A stretch of 64,000 bases of DNA from assembly GCA_000708835.1 (NCBI GenBank), contig DF237074.1, positions 119,849 through 183,848 on the forward strand, read 5' to 3'. Positions 1 to 11,400 of the stretch are shown here, one piece after another; position 1 is the stretch's first letter; each line of letters starts with the position of its first letter. The notes under the pieces were generated by a model, which saw nothing but the letters and a program-made list of their open reading frames with translations, was not told the DNA's origin and did no database searches. The stretch is from Klebsormidium nitens. Lineage: Eukaryota; Streptophyta; Klebsormidiophyceae; Klebsormidiales; Klebsormidiaceae. Both the position numbers and the translations under genes were made by a program.

Positions 1-435
1 ATGGAAGAGTAATTAAAGGGCAATGGTTAATGAACACGTGATATCGACGGTCGTGACGCCAAGGCACAAAGTGCAGTGAGAAGTTCGGTCATGGCAGCGC
101 TTAGGAGTCAGCTTGGGGACACCAATGTATGAAAGTACCGGCACTCTGGGCTCACAGGCAAAGTTTCTAACATGAGGGACTTCCATCTGACTATCATTGT
201 GATGATTCTTGGCTCAAACGATAAAATCAGCCTCTTTACTCGCAGCGTCAACCCTCAAGCATGCCAATTGTTGCCAAACGAAAGCAGACCGATCCAAGGG
301 CCAAGAAAAAAGACAGATCTCGTCAGATGGAATTTTCTGGCATAACTGCCATTCTCAAGGCTTTCGAAGCTTTCCATTTTGATCATCGCATGTTTCCAAG
401 TCCGGTGCCTTCCAGAGCTCAAAGGCACAACTCAC

Positions 436-3400
436 GTCCACGTCAGACAGGTGTCCCGCCATGATTCGCAGCGGGTGCACCCTGTCGGTGGACCAGATGC
501 GCGCGGTCCGGTCGTGGGATGCCGTCGCAAAGTAGTGCCCCAGCGGGCTGAACCGCACGTCCCACACGGGGTAGTTGTGACCCTTGTAGCACACCAGGTT
601 GGCGCCCAGTTCCATGCTCCATAACCGCACTGCAGGAAGAGCGGCCGGCGGAGGGTTAACGATTCTGCCAAACTCTCTTGAGGCAGACGCACGGATTTAC
701 TGAGGGTAGTCGGAAAACGTGAGGAGAGGCTCAAGTGGTGTGAGTGAAGGACTGTTGAAGTGAAGCTTGCTTGACTCCAACATTTTGATCCTCCCAAATA
801 ACAACGTTCAAACAATCCAACAAGGACATGCTTTCATAAGCTGACGTCAAAGCCAGGAAAACTGTCCTACCCGGGGCAAGACAGTGAAGCTACAAACACC
901 AACAAACATTCCATCGTAGCCACGTTGCCATAATCAGAAACTACCCACAATTACAATCTCCATAAGTAAGCGACTTCGCTGCTCACCGGTCGTGTCCGCG
1001 GACGAGGACAGCAGGAACCGGTCGTCCGGGCTGAAGTCCGCCCCGTACACCGGCCCCGAGTGCGCCTGGAACAGCGAGTAGCCCATCGAGCCGGGAGCGG
1101 ACGCAGCCTGCGACTGGCTGCCCGGCCCCGGGCCCGCGCCCTCGGACGTCCGCGCCTCGGCGGACTGGGCTTGCGGCTGGCTGACCGTCCGTTTGGACAT
1201 GTCCCACACCTGAACGGTTGCAAAAATCCAATCAGAAGCGCACGGGAGAATGGCGGGTCAGAAGGCCAACAGCGAAACGAAGGCCCGGCATATGGACCTG
1301 TTCCTTCTGCTAGGATTAAACTAGTGGGGATCCACCGGAGGATAATCCAAGTGGAGGGCACAATATCCGTTCGTCGATGTTCTGTGGCTCGGCCTTGCCT
1401 AAGGTGTGCAAAGGACTTCTCTGAGCCTATGGTCAACTTGGGAAATGGCGTTTTGCTGCTCACCTTTACGGACGAGTCCGAGAAGCCGGCCGCGACTTTG
1501 GAGCCGTCCTGAGAGAGGGCGACCGTGTTGAGGCTGTACAGAAAGGGCCACGCATTAGAAAAAGAAGCACCATAGTTGACCGAATGATTGATACGCATGC
1601 TCATCGGAATCAGAGTAAGTCAAATGCAAATGGAGTACGAAGCCCACTGCCAACCCCGTTGGCGACCACAATGACATCGTCACATAAACTGTCGAACCTG
1701 AAGGGGTTTTTCGGTGGGATATCAGAGGCAGTGCAAGAACAATGAGCTCCGCTTTTGTTCAGACTCATCATACAATTCAGCTTGTCAACCGGACAGTCTG
1801 AGTTGGCCCCCCATCTGTGTGACGAATCAGACGTCTAGGAACGCAGCAAAACAACCTGCCAATGTTAGCCGTAAAGGAGCAGGTAAGGACGCTTGCGTGG
1901 GGGTGTTACCCACCTGTTGTAGTGGTTCATGAAAGTGTAGAAGCAGACGGAGGGCAGCGCGGCCGAGCCGAGCTGCACGCGCTTGCGCAGGTCCTCGAAG
2001 GCGAGGCCCTCCACCTCCTCGCTCCTGCACGGCCGCAGGAAAACAGCGTCACTCAACGAAATCAGAAGAGCAGTCTCATATTGCAAGTAAGCTCCTGACG
2101 AAATGCAGAAGTGAGTTGTCAGGAGTGGCGGCAATATTCGCATTTGGATTGGGTGAAGTGTAAGCGGTTGCTCCAACCAGCAAGACTGACGCGAAAGGCT
2201 ACAATAACTCGCAAAGACAGTTCCCTGCTTGTCGCAGTCCAGGGTGCCAACAAAACCATTAATTGTCTCCGGCAGATTGCAGCTATCGCAATGAGACCAA
2301 ATTTACAATGCCAACAAGAAGCAGGGACTCCCCAGATTTGGAGGCAAGGACAGACGGCAGTCACAGCCGCCGAATGTGCGAAGAAGGAGTTCAAGACCAA
2401 CCGCTGTTTGTGAGAACGACGAACACGAGACCGCTCAAAATCGAATACCAGACCGCTCAGTACCGCGGGACCTAGAAAGTGACAACGAATTTGAGATTAC
2501 TCACAGCCGCGGCAGCGGGATAACGCTGGGCACCCGCGTGGCGCCAGACGCCGCGGCCTTGGCCCCCTGCTTGCCCGCCTTCGCGCCGCCCCCTGCCTTC
2601 CCGTCTTTCTTGAGCTTCTTGGAGGGGGGCTTGCTGGGGTCTCCTTCCTTCTTCTGCGCAGCAAGAGCGTCGGGTCAGTTCACGACGCATCAGGCCCCAC
2701 CATGTGTCAAACCACAAGGCATAGCCGACAAGATCCGCGAAATCTGGCGTCGTATCTTAAGCCGAAACCCGCTACGAGCCACTGATTGTTCTAGCAAACA
2801 GCGGCGGCTTGGTCGAGGAAACGGTGAAAGAATTAGGACCTTCGTGCCCATCCTTGTGAAGCGGCTGTCACGAACTTCGATCGCTACGAACTCCGTCCTG
2901 GATGTAGCACCTTTATCTTTGGGACTCACCTCCTCGTTAGCAGCCTCGGCCGCTTCCTCTGCCATTTTCTCCTCAAACCGCTGCTCGATCCCGTCCTCCA
3001 GTTGCTGCAGCACACATTAAGAACGGAGGACACGTCAGCAGCAATCGCCCACTCTACAAAAGGAATCGCACAGCAATTGAAGGAGCGACAAGCTTTCCGC
3101 AGATTTTATCGAGCTTTTCGGACGGCAGCCTAGAAAAGAACGCGTTTTCGAGAACCTGGGCTGGCACTGACCGGCAACCTGCACTTGTAAGGGATACTAG
3201 ACTGGAACACCGGCACCAAAACACGTCAACACTCTGACGCAACCACTTCTTCAGATTCTCTTCCAAGGAAACTGCTCAGGTGACATTGCGCGAGCAACAA
3301 CCGCTTCAAAACCACCGCAAAGAAAGTGGAACGTGAGAGATCAAGAGGTGTTTCCTTACCCCCCATCGGATCTCGCTCCGGTTGAGGTTCTCGAGCGCCT

Positions 3401-6137
3401 CCTGCGGCTTCCCAGTGACCGTGAACGCCTCGTCCTCCTCGGGCAGCGGAGACGGCTGACCAGGCACGACTGCAAATGGGGGATAACGAGTCAAATCCCG
3501 TTTTTCAATGCACGAAACTCCCGCCTAGTTTTTTCAGCCTCACGCAGAAGGGTCGCTTTACTTATTTGAGCCCTTAGCACCACAGGCACGGCAAGTGAGA
3601 GACCAGCGAGAAAACCTCAAGAAATGGAAAAACGCTCTTTTAAGGAAACTTCAAGATAGTTTGCAAAAACAGGCACGTCCATGCACACCCTCTGGGCCAC
3701 AAGCGAAAGCAACGGGACGAAAATTTGGAAGTGGAACTCAAAGTAGAGGAAGCATTGACTGGTTCGGAGGGAAGCGCGATGGCCGTACCTTCGAGGTTGA
3801 GGTGCTCATTGACCAGGCTGAGCATGAGCATCATCTCCGAGTCGTGCAGGAAGGAGATCAACAGCTCGCACGAGTACTGCACACACGAACAAGCGCCTAC
3901 GTCATGACACTCCACTTGGTGACGAGTAGAGAACGACCCTTTTACATGGATACGAATTATCAAACTTAACCCACTTGTCCATCGCTGAAAATCTTACGAG
4001 TCCACCGTGAATAGCACACACAAGAGTTACATTGTCTCGATCATTGCCGCTTCAATGACCTAACTTCAGCAGCCAAAGGGAAAGGAGAGACGTTCGCCTC
4101 ACCTGACACAGCTTGACGGAGAACTTATTCTCACGGTAGCTCTTGGCGAGGTCATTGTCCTGTACAAACAAAACCGTCTTTTTTCTTAAGCAACGGTCTA
4201 GTCTGCAGATCAAAAAGGACGATTTGAATCAACACGACTTCATAGGTAGAGATCCTTCAAAGCAGAAGAGAAGCTCTTGCTGTCCTCACGTCCCGATTCA
4301 TGACGAATTGAAGCAGTCTACCTTCTGCAGCGCCTCAACCGATCATCGAACTCTCCCAACATATTTTGCCAGATTCTTCCAAAGAGTGCTTGTCATCAAA
4401 GAAAGCACAGGACGCGTCACTAGCGAAGGCCGTAGCTATTCAACAATAACGTACATCTCCTTGTAACAATGTGCGCCCCCTACCAGCAGATGCTGCGGGT
4501 TGCTGACCCCCTCCAGCTTCTGGAGGTCTCGGCCGTGTGCACTCTGGTGGTCGGCCTTGAACGCCTGGAAGAACTCGCGGGCTGCATGATGGATAGGCGT
4601 TCAGATTTGAGTGATCTTCTCCAATTCACCACTTTTGAGCTTATTCTTTCATCTACTTCCTTCTTTGAATCGGTACTACCTCGCTTCTTTGCTGACTCTC
4701 GACCTTGAATGCCTGGAAGAACTCGCGGGCTGCACGACAGAGAGCCAATAAGAACCGATTAGTCTCCCTGAGTAACTCCCCCCGACCGTACCGAGACTCC
4801 CCCTCCCTCCCGGGCTTCCTGAACCTTAAGCTTTCTCTGTGGCCCAATCGACGTCTGCAAATGGTATCAAATGCCGTGTGATGAGCCGTTGGATGAGGAT
4901 CATGAGATCTGAAGAGATGGGTATCTACAATCCCAGATTCCACTTGCCTCCACTTGACTCAAAAACAATGGCTCCTCACCAGACACTCAAAGTAGTTTTC
5001 AACAAGCAATCTGCGCAAAACGCGGGATAACCACAGCATACCAAAAGTCGACAATCTGCCTGCACTCTCCCGACGCGTTCACGGTTCGTCGTGCCCAACT
5101 CCAAAGTAGTTCGGTCGACCTAACATCTGAAACATAACATTTCTCACCTTCTGTTGGGTAGCCCTTTGCCACCAGCTGCAAGAAGCAGTGCACGAAGATG
5201 GGGTACAGTATGCGGGAGAGCTCGTTCTGCAAAAACCGACAGAATATCAGAAGGCACTACAAAACTTCACAAGGAAGCTCCAAGTGAGACAGAGCACGGT
5301 TGACACTCTCAAGTCTGTGGATGCCAAGCGAGCCGGTCATGTTTTGTACCATGACCTGACGTCCTCCACAAGCTCACAGGAATACCAGCCAATTCGTGCA
5401 CTAAAAAAATCAGCTGAGGCTAATACAGCGTCGGTGCGAGTACCTTGTAGAGGTCCAGCGAATCGTGCACCCAGGCCTGAAGTTTGCTGTAGCTCTCGCC
5501 ATAGCGGCTGGGGCTATTCTCACCCCTGTTGACACAAAGGAAGGGACTCAATGCAGAGTTGATACATGCCATAAAAGCTCATGAGAAACTTCTGATAGGT
5601 GGTGGTGCGAACTGGCGTCAAGTGATTCAAAAGTGCACTCCTTGTGTGTCAAACCTGCGGCCCCACTCAAATTTTCAACAATCAAATGCAAATGAGAGAA
5701 TCACTGAGGTGCAATTGGGTGGTACATCCACCGTACATGGAAGAACGGTCCTCGCCAAAACTATATCTTGATTACATGTGCCAACAACGACTTCAATAGG
5801 ACATTTGACTCTGACCGAACATCAACGCCTAGAAATAGATGACGCACATTCATCAATTGCCTCCAATAAGTTCTGAAAGTTCTGCCAATGGGGCTGCATG
5901 GGGCTGCAAAATGAGGCCCATCAGATCAAAAGCAGACTTGTCCCTGACTCAAACCACTTACTTGACATAGAGGTAGACATGGTTCAAAATGCTGACGTCT
6001 AGATCATTCTCCTGCCCGTTTACCATTTCCTGGAGCGACTGCGTTTTGCTTTCAGACTTGAAGGCAGCCTCAGCGTTTCGATACCCTTTCTTCTTCAAAT
6101 ATGAGAGGACGATGCGATTGAGGTCTTCTTCCTTCAT
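436..6137 (-). CDS. TAF5: TAF5, TFIID subunit 5 (3' end beyond left edge)
   Basis: This is a scaffold subunit of general transcription factor TFIID, acting in the nucleus. The thirteen visible exons are 6137-5962, 5525-5444, 5226-5148, 4581-4484, 4159-4103, 3876-3789, 3469-3360, 3004-2930, 2653-2505, 2024-1914, 1533-1464, 1209-987 and 629-436. They have GT-AG borders and join in frame to about 504 residues. Residues 1-33 form a LisH motif (LSYLKKKGYRNAEAAF). Residues 60-230 form the TAF5 N-terminal helical domain (REFFQAFKADHQ, ENKFSVKLCQ, LHDSEMMLML). A Lys/Ala-rich linker covers about 255-305. WD40 blades begin near residue 340 (VWDMSKRTV; VWDVRFSPLGHYFATASHD). The exon at 436 ends in GTGAGT and no coding follows to base 1, so the remaining blades lie outside the window. 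The start ATG at 6137 opens the LisH motif directly. A partial copy of exon 4 lies in the intron before it. Confidence 0.9.
4700..4736 (-). repeat. Degenerate partial copy of TAF5 exon 4 acceptor edge
   Basis: About 33 bp here nearly repeat the acceptor and first codons of TAF5 exon 4 (TGCAG then codons for AREFFQAFK), 148 bp away from the true exon start at 4581. The match stops after about 11 codons and the sequence then diverges. The downstream copy is the one with the full conserved exon and a donor, so this one is read as a pseudo-exon. Its AG could still act as a competing acceptor. Confidence 0.8.
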
Positions 6138-6850
6138 CCTGCAGACTTTGCAAGACGGGTTTCTATCTTGCGCAGCTCCTTGTATTCAAGGATGCTGGCT
6201 TCTACACAAGAGCTTCTATCCCCTGACGGAAGAACCCCGCATGCCTGTAGCCTATACGAAGCTTGCTAAGACCATACTGCCCTTTTTGACTTCGTTACGA
6301 GGATCAGGGCGCCTCATCCAATACAGGAACTGTGCGGCCCAAGCCTGACCTGGGTCCATTCAATTGGGGCTGCCAAATCGCGCTGTGCACACTGTCACTG
6401 TCAGCCAACGCCAATGCCATGCATGCCAGGCGAAGGAGGCTCCGAGGTCCGCGCTCGTCGCGCGCGCATTCAGCTTTGGCGGCCGCGAACGTCAGCAAGC
6501 GCCCGCAGAATCTAGGTACGCGCGGCGCTGTAGTACTAAGTAGGTAGGTGCCTAGTTGGTCGCGGATCCGAACCCAAAGGCCGTACGAAGGAGCCTTAAC
6601 TGTTGGATAGGCAAAGTCTCTTATCCAACGGCGGAGTCTGGAAACTCGATTTGCGATCCAAGGTTCGAAATACTGGCATCTCATTGGCCAATTTGCAAGT
6701 CCAAGAAGTTCAGTCTCGCAAGCAAAGCAAGCAAGCAAGGCAGGGAGTACATAAAGCAACCCCAGCAATCCAATCTTGCATTCTGCGCCATTTCCAGCAT
6801 CAAATCCTCTCCTCTGCAAGTTTCTGCCTCCCCCACATCAGTCAGCAACC
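6138..6850. promoter_or_regulatory. Divergent TAF5 / H2A.X promoter region
   Basis: These 713 bp separate two divergent start codons. On the H2A.X side there is an exact plant histone octamer CGCGGATC at 6561-6568 and a palindromic CCAAT pair (ATTGGCCAAT) at 6683-6692. A TATA-like TACATAAAG at 6748-6756 lies about 95 bp before the H2A.X ATG. An inverted repeat GTTGGATA/TATCCAAC lies at 6602-6609 and 6622-6629. The octamer is an established element of plant S-phase histone promoters. That these elements also affect TAF5 is only inferred from proximity. Confidence 0.7.
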
Positions 6851-7237
6851 ATGTCTGGACGTGGCAAGGCCTCAGGCAAGAAGGCCGTGAGCCGGTCCGC
6901 CAAGGCGGGGCTCCAGTTCCCTGTGGGGAGGATCGCACGGTACCTCAAGGCCGGCAAGTATGCGACGAGGGTCGGAGCCGGCGCTCCCGTCTACCTGGCT
7001 GCAGTCCTGGAGTACCTCGCTGCTGAGGTGCTCGAGCTGGCTGGCAATGCCTCCAGGGACAACAAGAAGACCAGGATTGTCCCCAGGCACATCCAGCTTG
7101 CGGTCAGGAACGACGAGGAGCTGAGCAAGCTGCTGGGGAATGTCACCATCGCAGCGGGTGGAGTGCTCCCCAACATCCACAGCGTGCTTCTGCCTAAGAA
7201 GACCGGCAAGGCCGCCTCCCAGTCGCAGGAGTTCTAA
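6851..7237 (+). CDS. H2A.X: Histone H2A.X, intronless
   Basis: This 128-residue core histone of the nucleosome has the full H2A fold: [14 protein letters not shown] at the start of the fold, the acidic-patch region ([14 protein letters not shown]), and [10 protein letters not shown] followed by [13 protein letters not shown]. The C-terminus SQSQEF is the SQ-E-hydrophobic motif whose serine is phosphorylated by ATM/ATR at double-strand breaks in H2A.X proteins, so the gene is called H2A.X rather than canonical H2A. The N-terminus [11 protein letters not shown] is short and resembles animal and algal H2A more than the longer Arabidopsis H2A.X tail. The start was chosen at this ATG because the upstream in-frame codons have no histone similarity and follow the TATA-like box. 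There is no intron, and a histone-like 3' hairpin follows the stop. Confidence 0.95.
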   Translation: MSGRGKASGKKAVSRSAKAGLQFPVGRIARYLKAGKYATRVGAGAPVYLAAVLEYLAAEVLELAGNASRDNKKTRIVPRHIQLAVRNDEELSKLLGNVTIAAGGVLPNIHSVLLPKKTGKAASQSQEF

Positions 7238-7280
7238 GCTGTTTGTGCCACTGTGCCAGCAGCGATCAACAACCAAAACT

Positions 7281-7297
7281 GGTGTTATTTTAACACC
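7281..7297 (+). promoter_or_regulatory. Candidate histone mRNA 3' stem-loop
   Basis: GGTGTTATTTTAACACC forms a perfect 7-bp stem with a 3-nt loop (or 6 bp with a 5-nt loop), 43 nt after the H2A.X stop. The flanks AACCAAAACT and ACCTG resemble the CAAA and ACCCA flanks of the replication-dependent histone hairpin of animals and chlorophyte algae. That hairpin is normally 16 nt (6+4+6), whereas this one is 17 nt, so the match is suggestive and not exact. Confidence 0.45.
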
Positions 7298-8437
7298 ACC
7301 TGTCTCCAAGAAATTTGTCAAAAAGTTTTGTGGTGGTTTTGTACTAGTGGTTGTAAGGTTACTTCAGTAGAGTGTCACAATTGATGATTCAGGATGCATC
7401 AACATCTGAGCAGTGGCTTTTCTAAACATGTCTGTTTGCTTGATAAGGCATGGCTGTTCTCTGATCCAGCGTCTCAGGTGTAGAAATAGCACCGCTGCCA
7501 GTCATTCTCAAGACAGTCTCATCAAGTAATTAATGCTTGCCTCCTTTCTATTGTGCTGGTGTACAATGCTAAAACCAAAGGGTTTGCCAAATGTAGACCC
7601 TTTCCTAGTCATGTAAAAGGACCTTTGCTTCAAGCTGGAACCAAGGACTTGAGCTGATGCTCATAGCCTGCCTAGCACCTACATTGTAACTGCCACGGGC
7701 AGAAGATTGGCGCACTCTGTTTGCGAGAGGTACTCCATGTCCAGCTTCTAACACAAGTGCTTTCATTGCGTCGTACCTGCTACTACGAATGCTGATACAC
7801 CAACACTGCCATGTTATGCCATGTTATGGGTTTTAACAGTGAAATGTGAACACCTTCTTGATGGGAGTGAGCGCTCGAGGGTAACACTGTATAACAAAGA
7901 GTTTCAAGTATCCTCAAGATGGTGGACTGTACCTCAGATCTACTTGTCTTATCAAAGTGAAACTTCCCATTTGCAAGAAGAATACCAGGCTTAAATCAGT
8001 GCATCCATGGATGTAAACGAGTGCAGCATGTTGCAACTGCTGAACCCATTTTTTGTCCGCAGTCTGCACAAATGCAATTGAAGCCACGGATTAAAGCTCA
8101 AGAGAGAATCCATAGCATAGGTAGCAGACTGTAGGGCGGTGGGCATGCATGAGTTGCATTCATGTTCAGCTCGCCCCGAATGATTGCAAAAGACAAGCAA
8201 TCCAACATGCACATACCTCCTGCAACAAGGATGAAAAGATGAATGCTACACACCAAGATGCATGACATGCTGCTTTTAAGTAGGTCGATACCATAGAAGT
8301 ATCCGCAATGCTATCTTCACTCAGCTACGTACTCCCAAAGCTAGCTTCGTGTTCCTTGCATAAGAGTGGCATGCACTAGCTAGCTCTAGCAGAGAACCCT
8401 TGCTGCCCCGACTCTTCCCCTAGTATCACGCGTTGTA
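7298..8437. other. Intergenic region between H2A.X and RPN2 3' ends
   Basis: About 1.1 kb between two convergent genes, presumably holding both 3' UTRs. No open frame with family similarity, RNA gene or clear repeat was seen. Short AT-rich stretches are present but no poly(A) signal can be assigned with confidence. Confidence 0.5.
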
Positions 8438-11400
8438 CTATTGGGGAACAAACTCAAAAGGCTCCGGCGGCGGTGGCTCGTCTTCGTCAGCAGCAGCTGC
8501 AGCCCCCCCTGCCGCAGCAGGTGCCGCCGCCGGCGCAGCGGCGGCTCCCTGCTCTGCCGGGGCGTGTTGAGAAACCAGCTCCTCTGGCTCGCCAGGCCTG
8601 AATGAGCAAACACTATAGTCAGACATGTAGGGCCTGACGACCGAAAGAACGTTTAATAACAAAATCTCAATGTTTTTGCATCCACCGGACAAGTCGTTGA
8701 AGTGTTAAGGTCCATAACGACTGAAGCATTAGGAGATCTCCACGAGATCTCCAGCAGCATCCTTGATCAGACTTCCATACAAGCCACCGCCGATCAACTG
8801 ATCAACATGACTGGCCAATTTCTGTCCTCAAAACCTGATAACATGACAAAGCTTTCCACTTGAAGCTATTTAGCTTCTTTCTCAGCAAGAACAGGGAAAT
8901 GGAAGACGTGGCATGTGGACTCTTCAGCAGAACAAAGGAGACACCAACTGCCATCAAAAAGCGTTGCAGATAGCAACAACCACGCAGCAAGCTTTCAAGT
9001 TTTCGTCTGAGGCACCAGCCCTTGGGAATCATCAAAGAAAGAGCAATGAGAATCAGTAATCACATCAGACGATACTGAGCGCTGGCAGACACCGACCACC
9101 TCTGACCAGGCTTGAAACGGACCAAAATATTTTGGAAGAGACAAGTAAAGCTCGGCGGCTTTCTGGGAGTGTAATCAACAGCGATGCCAGCGAGATGATA
9201 TAATACAGTGAATTGAGTGGTGCTGACTTCAATCCACGATTCTCAGCCACATGATCCCGGAAATCTCCAGCTTTCACCCAGGCCCAACCTTCACTCCAAA
9301 ACAGACAAATTGTTCCTGGCTTCCAACACTCTGGAATCAAATCAGAACAGCGCATTCACAAAGAGACTTTTCCTCCTCGGCGCACTCACTTGAGATCCTT
9401 GAGCAGCACCCATCCCGCGGCCACCTTCTTGAGCGGCGCGTACCGGCTCCCCTCCGGGAACCGGACGTACTTCTCCTGCGCGGGGATCACCCTCGCCGGG
9501 TTGCTCAGCACCTCCGACTCGGGCTCCTTCTCCTTCTTCACCTTCTTCGCCTCGGGCTCCTTCTCCACCTCCATCGCGTCCCCCCCCTCCTTCTCCTCCT
9601 CTTTCTTCCCCCCCTTGGCGCCCACCTTCTCGATCGCCTCTTTCCCCTTCTCCGCCTTCTCCGCCGCGTCCTTCTTCGCTTTCGTCTTCGCGCGCGCGGT
9701 CGTCGACAGCTGCGCGGTCGGTACCTTCTTCACCTCCTCCTCCTTCTTGTCCGACAGCGGCGCCGGGTACGCGAACAGGCTCGGGCGCGCCGCCGACGTC
9801 ACCTCGAGGCGCGGCATCTGGAGCGCGCCGTTGAGCCCGATGAGCGCGGTCGGCGCGAACGTGAGGCTGAGGAAGTACGCGAGCGGATACCAGTACCACC
9901 ACTGCGTGAAGACGGCCATCCCGACGACCGCCGTCACGCGGTCGTGCTCGCTGCGCGAGCGCAGCGCGATCGTCACGTTGCGGCCGCCCGCGTCGAGGAT
10001 GCCCGCCGCCAGGATCGCGCCCATCTTGCCCATCGTCTCCTCGTGCTTGTCGCCAATCACCTTGTCCAGGTGTTTCCTGCGAGCGGGAAGGGAACGTTTT
10101 GAAAATCTGGCTGTGCTCGTAAAGGCAGATGTTAGAATGGGCGTAGGAATTGAGAACGACTCTCATTCCGGAAGTCTCTGGGGTATATTGAAGAGCCTAC
10201 GATGTTTCTCTTCTCAAAAGCGTACCCATCAAAGGCATGGGGCTCAGAGTTCAGGGTCTCAGAAGATAACACCAATCTGCCATTTGCCCTGCCTAGCGAG
10301 AGATTAAATGCCAAGGCCGGAGTGCATATGGCAGAGCAGATTGCTTGATTGGGCATCTCCTCGACATCATGAAATTACCAGACAAGTAGGGGAAACCAGG
10401 ATCGTCGTCTCTCATTCAACTCTGCCCAAAAAGCGCGAACAGCAAATGAATCCACCTACCTGAAGGCGGCTACCCGGGGTTGCCGGGCCTCCGTCTCCTG
10501 GATGAGCACCATGGCCGTCGCGATGAGCGCCCCCTGACGAACGAAGTCGGTGGGGTCCTTTTGCAGGGGCTCCAGCAAGTCCAGCGCGGCAGTGAGGCCC
10601 GTCCCGGCACACGCGATGCCGACGGCCATGGCAGCGCCATAGCGCACGTGCGGGTTGTACGACTCGGCGAGCAGGGCCACGATGCGGGGACACTGGAGAA
10701 GAGAAAGGGCGACAAAGTGAGGTTCAGGAGGAATACAAGCGAGGGCTATCGACGTGCACGAATGAGAGGAAACGCTTGAGCGAGAGCCGGTGATGCTGAC
10801 AGCTGACACGCAGGCGTCAGTCTCACTGGAGAGAGGAAAAGCTTTTGAGAGGAACATAACCAAGAGCTGTCGGCATTCACGGTTAAGAAGGAAGGCTTGA
10901 GCGAGCGAGGAAATGCTGCAGGCTGGTCTGCGATCAAGCCGCCCTGAACGGGCGAATCCGACCAGAGCTAGAAGTTGGAGAGTAGAAACGTCAAATGCTA
11001 TTGCAGTCAGAAGCACAGGACATCGCCTCTCTTAGCCACGTGCTCCACCTAACAAAGAGGGACCACGAAAACGCTTCTAAATTTCCAAAAAACAAAGACA
11101 ACTGCAGCAATGCAACATGGGACTGATCACACCTGCTCCGGCTCTGAGCACAGCACGAAACCGAGCGCCATGACCGCGGTCCTGCGCACGTCGTCGCTGA
11201 CGTCACTGACGGCGAAGTGGAGCAGGCGGCGGATGGCGCTGTTGTTGGCGGTGGCGCGGTACGCCATGGCGAGCGCGTACATGCCGCCGTAGCGCAGGAT
11301 GGGGTCCTGGTCGCGCGTCATCTGCTCGATCAGCGTGTCCGCCTCCTCCTCGCGCCCGTACACCACGAGCGCGATGCCCAGGGCCAGGCCTCTGCAGGGG

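Noticed and set aside
6776-6850. In-frame N-terminal extension of H2A.X
   Set aside because: These codons follow the TATA-like box closely and have no histone similarity; the MSGRGK start is standard.
9251-10307. Two overlapping + strand open frames of about 280-305 codons
   Set aside because: They are the reverse complement of RPN2 exon 11, whose minus-strand translation is clearly conserved. The + frames are Leu/Arg- or Ser-rich shadows.
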